64,000 bases of DNA, from NCBI GenBank assembly GCA_951799445.1, contig OX637288.1, positions 32,591,288 through 32,655,287 of the forward strand, given 5' to 3'. The notes under the pieces were generated by a model, which worked only from the letters and a program-made list of their open reading frames with translations, ran no database searches and had not been told where the DNA came from. The position numbers and the translations under genes were made by a program. Positions 36,501 to 49,790 of this stretch are shown piece after piece (within the stretch, counting starts at the first letter, position 1; every line of letters begins with the position of its first letter). This DNA comes from Pseudisothecium myosuroides (Eukaryota > Streptophyta > Bryopsida > Hypnales > Lembophyllaceae).

Positions 36501-38160
36501 GCCCTATTTAAGAGAGATAGGGCCACAATAGGACTTTCGCGCAAGAGATTACTAACCTCCAAGTACACGACGGTTGCGAATTCCAGTTCTCACAGAAATC
36601 CATTCATCTGACGTGTCTACAAATTTTGAAAGTTCGTCATTCGTGATAAGCACCTTTGGAACAGCCGACCCCGAACCAACCAATCTTGAGCCCCTTCCAA
36701 CGCGCCTGAAAAGCCAGACATGCAAATAAAGCTAAGAAATATCACAACGCACTCAACGGATAAGCAGACCGCAAATTATTATTTATGTCAGATTTTTTTT
36801 CAACCCTTTATGGCATGTGGCATCATATTGCAAGTCATACGACCCCTTTATGAGGACAGCAAAGCTCAATCATTGATTGCCATGAAAACTGCAGCATTGA
36901 ACGGGACAAGCACCAACCTCGATTGCTCACCCCCAGAATGAGACAAATCCCCTTCTCTCTCCAACTTGGGCGATGCAAGCGAGGATTCCCTGCTAACTGT
37001 TTCGTCAGTTCTAGATAAAGAATACCTAAGGTAGATGGAACAGCAAAATTGCCCTCACTCAAATCCAAACCAAAATCGCATTGGCAACCAAGAAACAGAG
37101 CCCGCGAATTATGATACAGCAAAAAGCAAAGAAAAAAGCTCTCTCACCTATTCTCAGCTGACATAACAGCTCGGCATCCCACAATGTACGAGGTACGCCA
37201 ATGCGTAACCCTAAATGAAGCCCTTTCACCGGTTCCATGAGCTACGGTAGTTCACCACGACCATTCCCACGACCTCATCAAAAACCTCGTCAAAAACCTC
37301 TAATTTGTATAATTAATTACAGAAAAGCAACCGCAGATTCACATTAGAATGCAATTATACGAGATTTGAATATATTATTTCTTCACATTGCTATTACACG
37401 ACCCCAAACCCTAATCCACTGTCCAAACACCAGGCTCCACCATCATACCCATCTCAAATAACGTCTCTAGCTCTAACTCCTCCAATACACACCTCTTCGA
37501 ATTTAGAATCAATTCAAGATAAGAAACAGTATACATATATTCGAATGAGATTATACGTGACTTGAACCTGCTTTTTCCTCACATTGCCATTAAACACAAA
37601 TCAGACCCCAAACCCTAATCTACCATCGAAAAACCAACATAACCCATCTCTAACTTACCCCTCTAGCCCTAGCTCCTCCAACACACACCACTTCGAATTC
37701 AGAATCAATTCAAGATAGGAAACAGAACACTTCGATTTGAATGAGATTGAACGTGACTGAAACCTGATTTTTTCTCACATTGCTATTACAAACGAATCTG
37801 ACCCCGAACCCTAATCCACTATCGAACCACCAACACACCCATTTCATTTCAAACTTAAATCTCTATCTCTCACTCCTCCAACACACAACTCTTCGAATTT
37901 AGAATCATTTCACGATAAGAACCCAAATAAGTAGTCAAATCCGAATGAGATTTTCCGCATCATGAACCTGCTTTTCCTTCACATTGCCGTTACCAACGAA
38001 TGTGGCCCCAAACTCTAATCCCACACGAGGCTTCTTCGACACACCAATCTCTCTCCCAACAGAATTACATCACCACGTACGCACCTCGCAATGACCGCAC
38101 GGAAGGCGCGGTCCATGACGCCGAGGAATGGAGAGAAGAAGGGGCAGTGGTGGAAGCCAT
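33517..38160 (-). CDS. 3-oxoacyl-[acyl-carrier-protein] synthase III, chloroplastic (KAS III)
   Basis: Nine exons on the minus strand, phases all consistent: 38160-38085, 37241-37148, 36705-36557, 35820-35684, 35264-35162, 34920-34802, 34570-34506, 34206-33981 and 33738-33517, giving 396 residues (Arabidopsis KAS III is about 400). The enzyme condenses acetyl-CoA with malonyl-ACP to start plastid fatty acid synthesis. The catalytic triad is readable: Cys171 in TAACSGF, His322 in LLLHQANQR and Asn352 in NYGNTSAAS. The mature part starts near GSGSAVP. The first about 50 residues are Ser/Thr/Arg-rich like a transit peptide. The same frame is open upstream to an ATG at 38352, so a longer N-terminus is possible. 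Intron 1 holds a tandem repeat. Exon 2 is the least certain, chosen because its acceptor alone keeps phase. Confidence 0.92.
36048..36075. repeat. (AT)n microsatellite in a KAS III intron
   Basis: A short run of alternating AT, about 28 bases, within intron 3 of the KAS III gene (between 35821 and 36556). No effect on splicing is evident. Confidence 0.8.
37381..38030. repeat. Tandem repeat of about 200 bp in KAS III intron 1
   Basis: Units start at 37381, 37577, 37773 and 37977 (periods 196, 196 and 204), the last being partial. Each starts with a TCACATTG-C block, then a CCCTAATC block, then CTCCTCCAACACACA and CTTCGAATT-AGAATCA. Units 1 and 2 carry a perfect AAACCCTAA (37406-37414, 37610-37618); units 3 and 4 have one-base variants. 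Such telo-box motifs are known near plant housekeeping gene promoters. Confidence 0.8.
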
Positions 38161-38349
38161 AGCCACGATCGAGGTGAGCTCCAAAACGCGACACACACAC
38201 TCTCCGTCCCGTGGAAATGTGGAAGGATTCCGAAAGTTAGTGACAATGTGGCGGCAATGTGAGGACGAGGAGGGAGAGGGAGAAGGAGATGCAGAAGCAG
38301 AAGGCGCCCACGGCTGCGCTGCTGGCTTCAGTTTCTGATTGCGTGGAAA

Positions 38350-41300
38350 CAACAGGGGATGCTGTTTGGGAGGGTGAAACGGAATGGCCAGTGTGAATGG
38401 GGTTTAATTGCTTTCGTGGCACCAGCTGTGGGAACGGAGTTGAGGGATTTTTCATCCGTCCAAGAAATTTCATCCGTATAGGTACAGGGATAGCATCATT
38501 CATCCTTCAGGTCGAGCTTTTAAAATCGCAGGACATCGGTCCGAGATGACCATTGGATGATGGTGGAAAGGTACCCAAACCAAATGGTGTGGTTGCGGGT
38601 TCAATGCCTAGCAGCGACAGGTTGATTTATCTGGCATGAAATCAGCCTATCTACCTGATGGAAACCCCGTGCAGTGTATTGCTCAACACGCTTGTGTCAA
38701 AAAAAAAATCAAAGGACATTAAATCTGTCCAACCAGCAGGATAAATTTTGTGTTTTCCGGGATAAAAGTAGAAAAACAAAAAAACAATTTTGTGCCATAT
38801 TTAGGGGATCTTGTAGGCCTTTCCTAGCTAATTTGGGGCCTTTGATTGCAAATATGAACTCAAAATTTGTAAATTTTATCATGCGTCCCAAATAAAAAGT
38901 CATTTTTCATTAAATGTGACAAAATCTTAATAGACCATTGTGAAATCTATTTTAAAGTTAATAAATTTGGAAATTTATCAAAAATAATTTGCCTATTTTT
39001 AGTAATTAATTCCTTAAAGAAATGGAAGTAACCAATTTAGATTTCAAAAATTAGTGTGAAGATGTATTATAAAATGAAATTTAGAAGAGAAAGTTAGGAA
39101 TAACTTTCAAATAGAAGTAAGTTATAAAATATGATCCATAGATCATATCTAAGCAGCTAGATTTGCATCGCTATTCTAAGTTCAATATTTTTAAATACAA
39201 TGTGAAACCAGAAATTGAAAACTCCTTCTAAAATTGATTATAGATTGAAAATTTGTAATTTTCACACATTTTTTTTAATTAGAAATTAGAAATTCTAATT
39301 ATATATGCTGATCTCTTAAGATTTTTATTTTTTTAATTTATTCAAGTATGTTTAAAGGATATCTTTTTGAACTAAAAATAAATTAGATTTTAAAGTCAAA
39401 CGTACTAATTCTCTTTGAAACATAGAAAATTTATCAGAAAAAGTTGTAAAAATCTATACCTTACATGTTTAAGGAAACCAACACAAGAATCTGTAAATAT
39501 GTATATAGATGAAAAAGCAAAGATTTTATACTCTCAAGATATGTTTGCATGCATGTATTGTTTGAAATTTGAAATTCTAGTTCTTCAGGAGGTTAATCCA
39601 TGAAGGATTAGGTGATATAAAGACATGTTATAAATTGCAACTTAGAAGAATCATTTGTTTATAAAGTTGAAACAAAAGTTGCGAATTGTGAACCATAAAT
39701 CACATCCATAAAGTTGGATCTGCCAGTGCATTAACCAATATTTATCTATGAATATTTATCAATATTTACCAAAAATTCAAAATCATTTCTAAAATTGATG
39801 CTAGATTAAATGTTAGCACTTTTTAGACGATTTTTGTTTCTTTAGGTTTAGAATGTTAAGTTCAAATTATAGTTGTGATTTTTAAAGAGAATTATTATAC
39901 TTAGCTTGTATAGTCATTTTTGAATTTTGAAGGATTATTTTTTGAATTGGAAAAGAGTTGGTTTTGATGCGAATGACACTTGCAATCTTTGAACTACAAA
40001 ATATTTGCAAAAAAAAGTTTTGAAAATCAATTTTACATAAATGTTAAAGAACTAATACAACAATCTACAAATACTTGGATGGATGGAAAAAAATAAGCAT
40101 GTAGACTTTAAAGTAGAATAAATTATGGCCTCACAAGAATCTAAAAAAAGAATCTCCAGTTAGAAAGTATCATTTTTTTGGAATCTTGATATAAATTGAT
40201 TTTGACCCTGATACAAGAATCATGAAGTATATCAATTAAATATGCTAGTCACATTGCAAAAGACTAGAAAAATGTCACTTTCCAATAGCTTGGTTGTACT
40301 TAGCTAGCCATCCGCATCTTGGAAATATCCTTTGCTTTCCATCTCCAAATGATTTGGATAAAATCTTTACTTAAGAATCATGAAGTATCCACAAACTATA
40401 CTAGTCGCATCCCAAAATATATAAACAAAAATTGCTTTTAACATTCTTATCTGTATGTACTCCATCCATTTTGTGTCACTCCCGCAAAATACAATTTTTG
40501 GAAAACATTCATAACCCACCTTGTAGCCACTATTATATTGAATACATTCATTAGATTGTATTTCAAATTAAATTGTCCAATGTAGATATGTAATAGAAAC
40601 TCAAAAATATATTTTATTCATCATTTTATGGATTACATAATTTAGTATGAAACATTCCAAACAATATTGCGAGACAACCTAATAGGGGAAGTCATATTAG
40701 AAATTCTTAGTTATGTTTTCTTTGTAAAAAAATACTCCATGAGATTGCAAGAAGGTGCAGTAAAGTATGTGTCAATTATAACCACTGTTGGTTCCAAAAA
40801 GTTGGGTGTGATATATTAGTGACCTTGATGAGAATAATTTAGTTAGTATATTTGGGATTCAACGAGTTGGAAGAACATATAATCGAGAATTTGGCCAAGT
40901 AGGAAATTTCAATGAGTTCAATTAACTTGATGATGTAGTTTTCTAAAATTGAATACATATCACGTTTTAGCAAGTTGGGAAAGGAGAATATTCAAGTGTG
41001 GCTCCTCCTAATGAGCCTATATAGTTCAAGGTAGATGTACCGATTCCCACCCCGACACCCAATTCAATCCTCATCTAATAGTGGAGTACATTCTTGAAAA
41101 AATGTGTAGGAATTTTTGAAGGAATAGGAATGGGTATGTCAACCTTAATGGTTGCCATTTTAGAATAACCTTGGAAGGATGAGACCTATCATCAAGGTAC
41201 TTTGGCAAAAATGATTTAATATTTGGACCAATAGGTGCATTCTTCATTTCTATAGTGATTTGGAAAGTCATCCATCACCTACTTTTGGGCTTCAACGCCT

Positions 41301-42600
41301 TTATAGGGTTAACCTTCTAATGACATGGTGATGTTCATCCTTGAAATTTTGTGAAAAAGGGAGGTCTTGTACAAGAATTTGACCTCCAATGAGTTTTTTT
41401 ATTTTTTTTTATTTTTTTTAAGCAAATGATTTACATGGTACCCCAAAAGGATGATTTTTGTTTAGTATTGTGTTTCAAGTTTGTGTGTAAGAGCATTTCA
41501 AGGCTAACTCAATGAGGACTAAAAGTGGTGAATGAATGCGGCTTTCAAGGAAACTATAGAAATGAAGAATCCACTTATTCATCCAACAACTACCTTGATG
41601 ATAGGGCCGTGTCCTTTCAGGATTAACTAAGACCTATGTTTTTTTATTTCTAGTACGGTAATCATGTATATTTCACATTTAACAAAATAGTGACAGTAAT
41701 TGTCAATGGAGAATGCACAAGCAACTACTGTACACAAAATAGTGAAATTAGGTTGCCCCATACTAATTTCTCAACATTTGACACTATATAAATATTTCAT
41801 GTTATTGTACAAAAATGCACCACTTTTTAATTCGGTATTGTTGTAATTGGGTACTCATGAACCTCTATGGGTACAAATGAAAGTATTTGTAGAAATATTT
41901 GTTGACTTTGATAGCTTCTAAAGTAACTTTCTTGGAGTAAGGCAACCTACTTGTTAAGGCAACCTAATTTCACTATTTTGTGTAGTGCTAAATGGTCTCT
42001 ACAAAAGCAACAGTAACACACCATCACACTTTGAAAGAACTGCAAATACTACTGTGATATATTTTGAAAAACAGTCATTCAACGAATGGATACCTGCATG
42101 GCTAAGCCAACTTCAACCCCCCAAAACTCAACTAAAAGATAGCAGTTGAGGTTGGAATCCAGAAAATAGGTGACGAGCGCCCCGACATAACACACTATAC
42201 AGACCTCGACACAAACGAAACTTGATCAAGTTTATGAAGCTTGTGACTACTAATCTTGCTTTCCATGTGATTGGAACGGGGTGGAAGAATGGAGAATTGA
42301 ACGAGACTAGCCCAGTTACAAGTGTATTAAGGATGGCCTCTTTGAGGTGAGTGGCAAGCTCACTGCAATATCTCCTTCAAGTGCCATCTCGTCAACAAAG
42401 GGAATGAAGCATAAGAATCTCCATCGTATATACTGGATGTAGCTAAAATCCTGACTTCCAGTCACGAAGCAACTCTTTCGCCTTCATCAAAGCATAACTC
42501 CTCCATGTGCTAAACATATCGAGGAGTGACTACCTTGCACTAATGAGACTTCGTGTTGAGGAAGTGAATTGATTGCTTAAAAGCTTCACTGCTGGAAGTG
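38350..42600. repeat. AT-rich intergenic DNA between KAS III and the RETICULATA-related gene
   Basis: 38350-38600 is probably the KAS III promoter. From 38700 to 41700 the DNA is very AT-rich with no exon-like sequence. 41000-41308 resembles parts of 49430-49785 (shared GGACCAATAGGTGCATT) and ends in TATAGGG next to TTAA, so it may be a decayed relative of the TTAA elements. A clean inverted-repeat element is at 41733-41982. Bases 42100-42600 look like 3' flank of the next gene. Confidence 0.5.
41733..41982. mobile_element. TA-flanked MITE with perfect 25-bp inverted ends (250 bp)
   Basis: Both ends read CACAAAATAGTGAAATTAGG and on through TTGCC without mismatch, flanked by TA (41731-41732 and 41983-41984). 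The interior is AT-rich and non-coding. The end sequence differs from that of the pogo-like element, though both start with CAC next to TA. Perfect ends suggest fairly recent movement. Confidence 0.75.
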
Positions 42601-42612
42601 GTGGAAAAACCT

Positions 42613-45600
42613 CTATGAAGGCCTAGATCCAGTAGAACCTTCAATGGCGGCAGCAGCCTGTTCAATAGCTGAAGCGACTTCCTCGCTTCGGTCTTTTTGT
42701 ACTCCAACCCAACGTGCATAATCCACCCACCTGCACATACACATCCAAAAATTACGACCAGCAGAAAAGGCAGTGATGCCCATCACTAAAGCATACGCAA
42801 GAAAGGGTACCTATACCCCAGACAAGATCAAACTAGTAAAAAAAGCTGATACTTCATGTGGAAATGCACGAAGACTTCAAAAAAAGAGAATGAGAAGAAA
42901 CCATACATCAATGAACCAAGGAACGTGTTTCCAGTGCGAACGCCAAAACTCATGACACTGAGAAGCAACTTTCGCCTGTGTAACATTGGCTCCAATATGC
43001 GCTGCTCAATGACTCCAGCCAGAATTTGATACCTGCAACATATTCCAACTGGTAGTAAGAATACATAACTCAAACAAAATCCATTCCACAGCACTGAATT
43101 GGGGAGTGATGCAGGATCGGTATGTTTTTCCTGAGTAAGTACATCGCCTTTCTGTATAACCCCAAATGACTTTCAATGCCAATCTCTTATACCTGGCCTA
43201 GTAACCTGCTATAACAGGATAACAGGAATGCATGTACGAGAACAGTGGTCTTCAAGGTCTGAAACTGTACCGCAAATTACTGGAGACAGCCATGTATACT
43301 CCATAAGCCAGGCTGGTTTGAAGGATTGGAAGATCTTCTACTTCCCCCTCAAAGTTCTTGTCAAGCTTGCGACGGGCAGCAGTTAATGCATTCGTAGACG
43401 CTGTTCCAACCTGCATAAAGTTTCACAGTCTAATTAGATTACCCGAATTAGTGATTAAAGCGATGTGCACAGAACAAAAAGCAAGCCTTAACCTAACGCG
43501 GGGTTGATTATTCATATCAGAACTTGAGGTTTCAGTTAAAAAGAAACTAAGCAAGTGCAGCAATGTGTTAGTTTCAAATACAGAAGCAAAACGACATTAC
43601 GAGTGAAATCTTAAGGTCACAACATACCAGGGAGGCTGTGGTACCGACAGCCAACAACTTGGCTCCGTTCCTCTGCAAAATTAACAGACGTAACTCTCTC
43701 AGTACATGGAATGACAGACCTCGACAACAATTTACTTCCAACCAAACGTTCTGAAAACCCGACAGCTTCAGGATGACAATCACAGCTATCCAGGCGAAGC
43801 AGAAGCTTACCACAATAGCGCCAACACGCTGCAAGAGTGTGAAGGTTTGACCTGTAATTGCAACCTGCAAATAGTAGATGAACCAACCCAAGTGTTGCAT
43901 ATTAGCTAATACCTCGATAGGTCAGGGCAACAGTAATACAGGTGATTCCTGCCTAACAGCTCGCCGTCTTTGGGTAAAATAAGATGGTACAAAAGTTGTC
44001 GTTGCATGACAAACACGTGAAGACTTAAAGAGCATACGAAGGAAATGGTCACCTGGAAAGCATTATCAGGACAGTTATAGAAAAACTTCGCAAGAGTTCC
44101 TGCGCCTGTCGTGAGTCTAGGACGTAACGACACAGTAGGGGCTGGTAGCCAAACTAGCATAAAATCAGCAATCACAGCCATCACCTGTTCCGCCCAAGAA
44201 AACAAAACCAAGATCAGCACAATTCATGATTCTTTGTGATCTCTAGCGACGTTATATCAACCTCAAAATCAACAATGAGACCAAGATTCCAAATTCCAAT
44301 AGCTCCCAAATTAGTACAACTTCCCAACCGAGAGCAGATACGCAACGAAATGTCGTAAATGTCATAAATTCCAATAAATTGGAAAACATTAAACTATGTC
44401 CTAGTGAGGCATGGTTGCTGCAAGTTTAAGATAACACTACCATAAAAAAACAAGAGCTGAAATGATGAGCATACCACATCTGCAATGACAAAATCCAGTT
44501 CCTTCGAGAATTTCTCTTTCCGCTTCTCCAATTCGGCAGCTGTCTGCAAATTCAAAACCCGACGGAGATCATAATTAAAAGTTCACCAGAGACAATTTAT
44601 ATAACAGAAGAATTAAAATCATGTTGTGAGATATTTCTTCATGTACGCGAAGTGCCATGATTCTTCCTAATTTGAATTCGAGACGAGAGAAAGCTGCAAA
44701 ACACAATGCTACTTGAGCATCCTCATGAGATTACTAAGAATAAATCCAGCCGGAAAGACCTGGTATGTGTAAGACTGGTAAAGAATCTACTCCACCATTG
44801 GTGAGAATTTTCCTAAAAATTCAAAGAAGGCTGCTGCGATTGGTCTGTCAATCATCAAATCGCTTCATCGACACCGAGAGCAGATCTTCACCAAATAAGG
44901 GCCAAGAAAATTTCCAATAATTTCCTGATGTCGGACTCAAAGCGGGTACTTACTCGCAGACTAAGAGAATAAGCGCAACCCTATGCTCTCTACTAGAATA
45001 CGGCTTCGTTGCAAAAGTAAATCCCCATCGAAACAGCACAGTGAACGTGAAAACATAAGTTGCAAAGGAAATGTGACCTTGGTAAAGATTCCGACGCCGC
45101 ATTCGATCCCAACTTTCGTCATGAACAAATCGTCAGCAAGAAGACGCTCCTTAAATCCAGCGAAATTAAGCAACCAGCCCAAGAACTTGGAGTCCTGCAA
45201 CTCAAAGAATTTTTTCACGATGCCGCCCGTGATGCGCCCCTCCTGGATCGCAGTGGCGAGATCAGCCGGTAAGTTCTCCAGAGTTTTCCCCAGCCCAGAC
45301 AACACCATGAGAGCCTCCTCGCGGTTCTTTTCGCCGCCCGCTCCTTCCTCTTCGTTGTCGTCATCCCCACCCCCGTAACCCTTCACTCCACTGTCACCTC
45401 CGCCACCTCCGCTGGCAGGCTCAACAGACGTATTCGCCCGCACCCGCCTCACGGATTTCTTCAAGATGGGCGACCCCCAATGCCCCAAACTCTGCACCGG
45501 CTGCTGCTGCTTCCACGACTGCTTCTGCTCCCCAAAGCTCATCACACAAACTCTGCCATTCCTACTACTCCCGGCATCTTTCAACGACAAAGCTCCGACG

Positions 45601-45647
45601 CTCACAGCCTGGCCAGTGTTCATCAAAGCGCCAACTCGGAGAGCCAT
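42613..45647 (-). CDS. RETICULATA-related plastid membrane protein (DUF3411)
   Basis: Eight exons on the minus strand, phases consistent: 45647-45078, 44543-44475, 44184-44053, 43864-43811, 43672-43628, 43410-43271, 43032-42907 and 42730-42613, giving 417 residues. The N-terminal about 80 residues are Ser/Arg-rich and acid-poor, like a chloroplast transit peptide, followed by a Gly/Asp/Glu-rich linker. Family blocks follow in order: LLADDLFMTKVGIECGVGI, VIADFMLVWLPAPTVSLRP, CPDNAFQ, RNGAKLLAVGTTASLVGTA, VAYG-type and VIEQRILEPMLH, then TGNTFLGSLMWVDYARW. RETICULATA and its relatives are chloroplast envelope proteins that affect leaf mesophyll and vein patterning; the biochemical role is unsettled. 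The seventh donor (AT|GTATGG) was chosen because it alone restores the conserved SLMWVDYAR. Closest to the RER3/RER4 type. Confidence 0.9.
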
Positions 45648-45849
45648 GGCTGCGACCGGCCGAAATCAAAATGTAAAACACAAAACCGAGCAACTACACA
45701 AACCAGAACGACCTCAACTACCAAATGAGGATCACCGGAAAGCAAAAATGCCTTTTCCGCTTCCTGCCGCTGGCACTGGCTGGGAGCCCAGGTCTATAAA
45801 GCCCGACAATGGGAACACAACCCAGGCCGAAGTATCATGTCTTTAACCT

Positions 45850-48800
45850 AGCGTATACTATAATTAGTGAAGAAAATTTATTGGTTTGAATAGTTGAATT
45901 ACAGTAAAATATCATAGCGCAGCGGTGTGCAGAGCACATGGCAACATTCGTGACAGCGATAAGAAAGAACGATGATTATACGTGAGCTTTTCCAGAATTC
46001 AATGACCTCACATTACTGGATCTCCGAAGGATCTCGTGATGGATATTGAAGATAACGTCACAGACCACGAAACGCCTCAGGTTCAGGTGCAAAATTTCCG
46101 AATATTCATGAATATTAGATTTTCCGAAACATGTTTTTGCAGCTGGTGTGGGTCTTCATGCTTGCGAGAATTCACATTCGCCACATGAGGAGGTGTGTAC
46201 GCGACAACCGTTGACGTTCTGCCATAGAATTAGTGAATTATTGTAGGTCGAAAATTTTGCAAAATTATTCAAAACACCAGAGTGTGTGGTATGAGGAACT
46301 TCAACGGCCCCTACTATATTCTATGTTGATGATAAGTGGTGTGCAAGCACTTGCTCCGCACAGAAATCGCGCAACCGAAGACTGAAGAGGAAATGGAGAT
46401 GGGAAATGCGTGGCTGAGGTGTGGCCTAGCTTGCCTCTACGAGTAAACGTGGCGACTCGAGCCTCTGGCCAGTAAAGAAGATTCTGCACGACATGTGGTC
46501 CAGCGCATCCAGCAGTTTTGACCGTTTCTCTGTTTGAAGGTTTTCGAATTACTGTAAGCGTACCTTGTGATATTCGGGAGACCAGAGATTCGTGCTTGCA
46601 AATGTGACTGATGCTTCACGCTTCCTAATTTTGAGAAGTTCTAGGGTTTCATTGTGCAGCACTTGTGTCCTAGTGCTGCTTTCACTTGATATTGCCACTG
46701 AATGTGAACGGCCATTGATTTTCGACAACGCAGAGGTGGTAGCGATCTTCTGAAGATATCTGTGTCTGGATGAGGAAGCTCAGGCTCACGCATTTCATGG
46801 TGTTAACGAATTCAGTTTCAAACTCCATAAGCAACAACATTTGTGAGATTTATTTCCAGATGCAGGAACACTTGTGAGCTGCAAAAATGCCGTCACTTTA
46901 GCACGCTAATCGACCTCAACAAACCCCAAGTCAATTGAGGTATTCCTTAACTGTCGGTGACTTCTGTCATTGCATCACCATAGCTGGTGAATTGATGCCG
47001 TCAAGCTGTCTCCCTACACCAGAAATTCAGCGATGAAACGTTACCTACCACTCGCAACACGCATTGAATCGCATGGTAATACGTCAGCTTCAAGCGACTT
47101 GCACAGGACTTGAACAGTGCCATCAACATTTCCCTTCAATGCATATATTCTAAAGGGATGCTCGCAGGATGAACGTCAATAAATAGGCAACAACAATCTT
47201 CTACATCATTCACTGACCTTCTCATTGCTGGGTACCGTTCAGGAACTGTTGGCACAGGCCAAGGACGTCAATGACAAACTAAACCACAACTTTGCACAAT
47301 CGCTATCTAGAGATTTACAGAGCAAGAATGCAGGATACAAATTCCGTCTATCTGCAAAGCCAAAATATACGAAATCATCATGCAATATTATGAGTAAGGA
47401 TAATGTGCATTTGTAGAACAGGGGATCTGATGTTCGGAACCCTAACAAAGGGCTCGGATACCAAGGGTGGGATCGTGAAGCACAAACGATCAATCTGCGA
47501 ATCTTCTCTTCCTGGCCCTACCCCCGAAATGTGATGAAGCTCCTGATTCTTCATACTGATAATGTCGCACATAATAGTAAGGACTTTCCTTAGTGCACGA
47601 CAAGAATCAATCATCCACGACAATGAAGAGAATCACAAATCAGGACAACCGCTGAAGAATCCCTCAACCGAAAGAGATATACAAGTGGTGGAGGTCAACT
47701 CTGCAGAAGGAAGGCCTGGCCCAGGCCCTAGTCAAAGTCCTTGGGTAATAGCTCCAAATCACAAAGCATAGCATCTCCACTTTGTACTGCCAATAATTGA
47801 GTATTGGAGAATTTTTATTGAGTTGACATTGCCATGTAGCTCGGGATCGACAGGTTGATCTTCCCGAAACATATTCGTCGCAAGAGAACTTAAATCGGCC
47901 ACTTTCGCTACTGCAAAATATGGTCCAGTAGAACTCAATAAGTCAGATGTAGAAACTTCCGCGATATAGCTCCGAGTTTTCAGTATATACGTTTTTTTCT
48001 GGGGCGAAATGTTAGTTTTTGGCAGCAAGCACTCGAACGACCGAAAGACCAACCTTGAAGGAAGAACCGGTTCGTGGAATTCACTAGGAGAGAATATTCA
48101 CGATTTTGCTAGAGCAAGAAATTGAAAGGGAATAGAGCAAGGGTATACACTACACACAGTATGAAGGTTCCTAACTCGACAACATTCGCGCCGATTGAGA
48201 TTAATTATTGCTCCTGAACATCTGCTACTGCTCCCTCTGCTTCATCCTTTTCTTCATCACCGTCGGCGTGTATTTGCTGTTATTCGGTACCCGAGATAGA
48301 GCTCCGAGATGTAACCGTTCAAACCATGACGGCCGCTGACAACGACAGCCACAGGAGACAGGGAGCTCAGTTATGACATCACCATCGCCCTGTCAATGCA
48401 CAATCCAAACAATCTTCCCGGATGCTCCCTCAATTACCGCCGGATGGCGTACAGAGGCGACTTGTTGCTGCAATCTTATTTCCCACTGGAGATCAGCCAG
48501 AAACGCCTATGCAGTCAGGAAGTGGTTGCGCCGATGAACGGCACTCATATCCAACTGAATCAAGCAATGCGGTGTTCTTCGACGGAGAGGTGCAAAACCA
48601 AAATGTGCTCATGGAATTGACATGCAGTACATTGACACGAGGTCTCTGTCTCAAAGCAATGTATGATCTATGTGTGAATTGCGATTGAAGAACGCTTGAA
48701 ATGCATAAATCACAATTCTATTGCAGTGATGATTTCTTGTTAGTCTTCGACTACTTTGGATTTATGGCTAACATTCAACACGGTTTACAAGAGGTCAATT

Positions 48801-49430
48801 CAAGGAGCTTCACTGTACAAGAATTGTTATGTGCGTTATGCTTTGCACTAGTTCAACTAATGGTCAACACTTTCCAAAGCACAGAAATTTTCTAACAAGA
48901 CAAGACTACTGTCTCTGTCACTTTGAAATGCATTAAAAATATTTCTCTTGTAATGCTTTCCTGTTAAAGAACTCTGCCCCGCCACTTCAGATTTATGCCT
49001 AATATATTTTCCACACGGTGTACTGTACAACAGATCAAAAGTATCCAAAATTTTCAGTAGGTGTGCACTCTCTCTGATGACTCCATTCTCGGCGCCAAAA
49101 CATTTCAAGCGTTCAGAGTCTCCTCACATAATCCACCAAAACCGATCGACAACCAGCAACGTGACAAAGCAAACATCTCCTGTCTCGATTCGACGCGAGG
49201 AAAATGGAATCGTAAAAATTAGAATGGAGAAATCAGTGAAGAATGTGAAGGTCATGCGACACTCACAGAGTACCGATTTTGCAGACATTTGATACTCGCG
49301 ACTGAAACTTCTCTTGCACTCAAGAGTTGCACCTGTGAGCCCATCATCAGGTCTGACTATGAACACCTAATCCATGTCATTATTCAGCCACCCTCCATGC
49401 ACATAAATAACTTAAACCCTCCTTAATCCT
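45850..49430. other. Intergenic region, no recognisable gene
   Basis: Composition is closer to 42-45% GC than the neighbouring AT-rich repeats, and short open frames occur on both strands (for example 47225-47416 plus, 48422-48688 plus). None resembles a known protein and no consistent exon chain could be built. It may hold a lineage-specific gene, a non-coding transcript or an old retroelement. Bases 45648-45850 are probably the promoter of the RETICULATA-related gene. Confidence 0.3.
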
Positions 49431-49433
49431 TAA

Positions 49434-49786
49434 CCCTAGAAGGACGCGGGGATGACCCTGGAAATCATATATTGTGAAACCGTCGGAATCAATGGAATGA
49501 AGAAATCCAAAAGTACTCATTGGAAGTCAAGCTGTTGTTGATGTTCTTCACTTTCCACAAAAAATTCCAAGGATGAATAGTTGCTATTCTGTCCTACATA
49601 AGAGAATTCCTTCTCATTCATCGGACACTTATTGTCCATGGCATCCTTCATGGGTTAAATGATGCAACCCCCTATGATCAAGGTAGTCATCTAAATTGCA
49701 TTGATTATTGGACCAATAGGTGCATTATTTGTCTCTACAATAGACAATGAACTCTTCCATCGGCCATTTTCCGGCTTCAATGTTCT
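49434..49786. repeat. Fragment related to 41000-41308, starting beside TTAA
   Basis: It starts CCCTAGAAGG directly after TTAA (49430-49433) and shares GGACCAATAGGTGCATT and GGCTTCAA blocks with 41200-41300. Its right part runs up to the TTAA of copy D, which seems to have inserted into or beside it. Possibly a second family of TTAA-targeting elements. Confidence 0.4.
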
Positions 49787-49790
49787 TTAA

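Noticed and set aside
38161..38352. Longer N-terminus of KAS III starting at 38352
   Set aside because: The frame is open, but the ATG at 38160 gives a normal-length protein with a plausible transit peptide. Kept only as an alternative start.
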